Source of the DNA: Nothophaeocryptopus gaeumannii
Taxonomy: Eukaryota > Ascomycota > Dothideomycetes > Mycosphaerellales > Mycosphaerellaceae
Direction: 5' to 3'
Assembly (NCBI GenBank): GCA_031771865.1
Contig: JASISA010000001.1
Coordinates: 1,550,001-1,614,000, forward strand
DNA length: 64,000 nt
How positions within the stretch are numbered: position 1 is the first letter of the stretch; the number at the start of each line of letters is the position of its first letter. A model generated the notes under the pieces. It was given only the letters and a program-made list of their open reading frames with translations, was not told where the DNA came from and searched no databases. Position numbers and translations under genes: made by a program. Positions 61,497-64,000 of the stretch are shown piece after piece.

Positions 61497-63266
61497 CTAC
61501 TCATCTTCAACCCTCGCCCGCTTCCCTTTTCCACCTCCATCATCGTCTGCTGATCTCTTGTTCGCATTCTTCGAAGCTTCTGCAATCATTGCATCAACAT
61601 CGGGAAGGGCATCTCCTCGATCGCGCTCGAATTGCACTGGCCCACTTCGCGCTTCTGCAGTCTCAGTGCCCCTAAAGCCCTCCTTCGGCGCCCGTCCAAG
61701 TCCTTCAAATCGCTTCGTACCCTGTATCTTTTCCAGTGTCTCGTCCCCATCTTCATCGTCATCTTCTCCAACTTGAGGCCGATAAATTGAGTTCAATGCG
61801 TCACGGTCTGCGAAAAGTGGCTTGTCGTAAGCTTGATCTTCGTTGAAGCCTGCCGCGAAGCCTGAGCTCTGGTTAAAGAGTCTCGAGTCGTACATCGCCT
61901 CCTTGTTTTGTGTCGGTTTCGCAAGACCAAGCGCCACCTTCTCACTGACATCTCGGTTCTGTTCCCTTGCCATCATTTGTACTCTCCTCTCATGCCCCAT
62001 GTTCTTCTGGCGCATCTCCCGCTGAGCTTCCCGCTTGCGATCTGCTCTTGCCTTCTCTCGCTCCCGACGATCTTTCTCAGCATCACGACTACCGCTTCTA
62101 CTTCTGCTCCGTGAGCGAGAAGAGTATGACGAGTAAGATGACCGGCTGTCAACAGATCTGCTCCGAGAACGTCCACGGTCCGATCCACGCCTTTGTGACA
62201 TAGCAGCCTCCTTGTCTGCCCGGGCCTTCATCGCCAGCTGTCGTAAGTGGTCCTCCTTAGCCTCCTTCTCTTTCTCTGCTAGCCGTTGTTGCATCTTTGC
62301 TCTCTGTTGCACTTCATCTCTTGCATGGCGGTCGGCTGTGTGTAGCGCTTCCGCAAACTGTGCAAACTTGTCGTTGATCGTGACATCCTGCAGGCCCCTG
62401 CCGTCTGCGGCTAATCGCTTGTCCAAAGGCACTGTGTAACCCTTGGGGTTCTTCCAATTCGACACTGGTGGTGGGATCTTCCATGCCTCTTGATCTTCTG
62501 CAGTCAACTTGCGTGGAGGAGAATGCATTACAGGCGGTGGCGGAGATGGCGGTCCGCGAGGGATTTTCTTGATCTTGTGCTTCGGCGGCTCCATGGGATC
62601 CTGCTGTCTCTGCACAATCTTCATAATCCGATCCTGCTTCTTACTGCTGTCTCCCATCTGGCTTGCAGGTGTGTACCGTACGAATGTCGGCTCCGGTCTC
62701 GACGTGCCCTTGACGTTCTTGGGTTTTTGAGCCGCCAATGCTCCATCCACCAAGCCTTGCAGCGCCTTTTGTGTCCTCTCTTTGCTCGCCTGCACCGCCT
62801 CTTCGTCTGGCTTCTCCAAGCTGATCTCGCCCACATCTGCCCGCTGCCGGAGAGGAATGAGATCCTTGAAGCTGGCGTGCACGATTCGATTCTCGCTGTG
62901 ACCCCGCTTTGCGATCGCATCGTACTTGACCTTTCCCTGGTTGTCGACCTGAATCGCCAGGGCATTCGAAGTAGAAGGTTGTCCTTTCCGGCCCATGTCA
63001 AGTGGGTATTGTGCCATAGGCACTTCTGGGAATGCACCTCCGTCTCCAAAGTCTTCTGCGTTTCGCGGTCGCCATCCTGCACGCTGTCCGTACGGCGGAG
63101 GTCCAGATCGTTTTACTACCAACTGTGATGATTCAAGCTCGCGTGCGCCGACGACTCGTGGGCCTTTCTGTTGTGTGTGCGTCGGCAGCTCTTCATCTTC
63201 GCCGCTGTATTTGGGTTTGGGCAATGCGCTCGAGAGTGAGGCCCGCGTACCGGAGAGCGACATCAT
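61497..63266 (-). CDS. PRP45: Pre-mRNA splicing factor PRP45 (SNW/SKIP)
   Basis: SNW-domain component of the active spliceosome. 589 residues, single exon. The N-terminal part matches the family (SSALPKPKYSGEDEELP, RSGPPPYGQRAGWRPRNAED, AQYPLDMGRK). The SNW/SKIP domain at about 175-335 includes FVRYTPASQMGDSSKKQDRI, IPRGPPSPPPPVMHSPPRK and the name-giving motif VSNWKNPKGYTVPLDKRLAA. A long charged helix (AKMQQRLAEKEKEAKEDH) and an RS/RD-rich segment (about 365-430) follow. The C-terminus has GAxGLAKPTQ-like and YDSRLFNQSSG motifs. Two adjacent ATGs (63266, 63263) are possible starts. It is divergent from YIH1. Confidence 0.93.
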   Translation of the reverse strand: MMSLSGTRASLSSALPKPKYSGEDEELPTHTQQKGPRVVGARELESSQLVVKRSGPPPYGQRAGWRPRNAEDFGDGGAFPEVPMAQYPLDMGRKGQPSTSNALAIQVDNQGKVKYDAIAKRGHSENRIVHASFKDLIPLRQRADVGEISLEKPDEEAVQASKERTQKALQGLVDGALAAQKPKNVKGTSRPEPTFVRYTPASQMGDSSKKQDRIMKIVQRQQDPMEPPKHKIKKIPRGPPSPPPPVMHSPPRKLTAEDQEAWKIPPPVSNWKNPKGYTVPLDKRLAADGRGLQDVTINDKFAQFAEALHTADRHARDEVQQRAKMQQRLAEKEKEAKEDHLRQLAMKARADKEAAMSQRRGSDRGRSRSRSVDSRSSYSSYSSRSRSRSRSGSRDAEKDRREREKARADRKREAQREMRQKNMGHERRVQMMAREQNRDVSEKVALGLAKPTQNKEAMYDSRLFNQSSGFAAGFNEDQAYDKPLFADRDALNSIYRPQVGEDDDEDGDETLEKIQGTKRFEGLGRAPKEGFRGTETAEARSGPVQFERDRGDALPDVDAMIAEASKNANKRSADDDGGGKGKRARVEDE

Positions 63267-63461
63267 GTGGAGGTGGAGGAATATGTTGTCGCGGATGTCC
63301 AGTCGCTGCCAAAATCTTCAGAGGTGGTTGCAGGCGGCTGCTCTTCCGAAAGCCTAAATTTGGACCCACCTTCACTTTACCATCAACGGTCTCTGTGTTC
63401 TGCTTCTCCCACATGCACCAATATGAGTGAGTAAATCGTGACGATTCGCGGGGTGGTCGCG
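63267..63461. promoter_or_regulatory. Short divergent promoter of PRP45 and YIH1
   Basis: Only 195 bp separate the two divergent start codons, so both genes must share this promoter or have start sites within each other's leaders. No specific element is assigned. Confidence 0.5.
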
Positions 63462-64000
63462 ATGTCTGAAGAATTACAAGACGAAGTCACGTCCATTGGT
63501 GCGATATACGAGGAACATACACTTTCACCCCTGGACGAACCTCAACTGTACGCCTTGACTTTGCCTGCTCAGCCAAATGTCTCTCTACGTATTGTATTCC
63601 CCGCCGATTATCCAGACGCTCCTCCGTCGATCCTTGGCACACAGCACGTCGGAAGCGACACTGCCAAAGGCGAAGGCAGTCGGATCGTTGACCTCGTCCG
63701 GGAGGTCTTGGCCGAAATCTACGCCCCTGGAAAGCCATGCATTTTCGATCTCATCGAAGAGACAGGTCAGAGACTTCAGCAGCTCGGCTTGGACCAAGGC
63801 TCAAAGGACGAGGAACAACAAGCTGCTCAAGAGGACGGTCAGGATTCCCATCATGGTGCACATTGGACTTCTTCTGACGACTATCAGCCGTTGGAAGAAT
63901 TAGGAGATCCGCCCCCTTGGACTATCTCGGAGTTCATCACAGAGAAGAAATCAGTTTTCATTGCTCGATCGGCACCAGTGTCATCTATAGATGAAGCCAA
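63462..64000 (+). CDS. YIH1: YIH1/IMPACT-type protein (RWD + UPF0029), 3' partial
   Basis: Regulator of the GCN2 kinase: the RWD domain competes with GCN2 for GCN1. The frame opens at ATG 63462 (MSEELQDEVTSIGAIYEEHT) and runs off the right edge after 179 codons. The RWD domain covers about 1-115, with LRIVFPADYPDAPPSILG as the YPxxxP signature. An acidic/Gln linker follows, then the start of the UPF0029 domain (PPWTISEFITEKKSVFIARS). The rest of that domain lies outside the window. Confidence 0.9.
   Translation, partial: MSEELQDEVTSIGAIYEEHTLSPLDEPQLYALTLPAQPNVSLRIVFPADYPDAPPSILGTQHVGSDTAKGEGSRIVDLVREVLAEIYAPGKPCIFDLIEETGQRLQQLGLDQGSKDEEQQAAQEDGQDSHHGAHWTSSDDYQPLEELGDPPPWTISEFITEKKSVFIARSAPVSSIDEA

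Overview
The window is nuclear DNA of a filamentous ascomycete, most likely a Dothideomycete (inference). The genes have short GT-AG introns, mostly 44-180 nt, with CTRAY-type branch sites. The families are typically fungal: dual zinc-finger regulators, a Yap-type bZIP, POM34, a vacuolar M18 aminopeptidase and an EHN-type epoxide-hydrolase homologue. One transposon relic carries stop codons at former Trp/Gln positions, the footprint expected of repeat-induced point mutation (RIP). I recognise no rRNA, CRISPR array or intact tRNA gene.

0-25 kb: an Ulp2-like SUMO protease cut by the left edge, a gamma-glutamylcyclotransferase-like protein, an Any1/SLC66A2-type PQ-loop membrane protein, a Gln-rich bZIP factor with two Cys-rich motifs, and a C2H2 + Zn2Cys6 regulator. 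Next come a membrane-anchored PhoD phosphatase, a GFA-domain gene with an apparent frameshift, an M18 aminopeptidase with a very long N-terminal extension, and three tandem F-box/2EXR-like paralogues, at least two of them broken. The stretch ends with a conserved coiled-coil protein and the nucleoporin POM34.

25-36 kb: an accessory-looking stretch. A membrane-anchored ANL-fold protein, an SDR and an epoxide-hydrolase homologue each lack canonical catalytic residues. Between the last two lies a gene-poor interval with a 516-bp MITE flanked by TA.

36-54 kb: a gene-dense housekeeping block. It holds S-adenosylmethionine decarboxylase behind a long ATG-free leader with one uORF, a small complex I subunit (NDUFB3/B12 type), the CAF1/POP2 deadenylase, tRNA-splicing endonuclease SEN2, the mitochondrial scramblase AIM25, exopolyphosphatase PPX1, co-chaperone SGT1, and an aldehyde dehydrogenase with a GC-AG intron. 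Several of these pairs are divergent over short intergenic regions.

54-58.4 kb: gene-poor, with a decayed RWD/DUF1115-like gene and a 1.4-kb Tc1/mariner element with TIRs and a transposase full of stops. 58.4-64 kb: an ankyrin protein, a single-pass membrane protein, the splicing factor PRP45 (SNW/SKIP) and, divergently, the RWD + UPF0029 protein YIH1, cut by the right edge.
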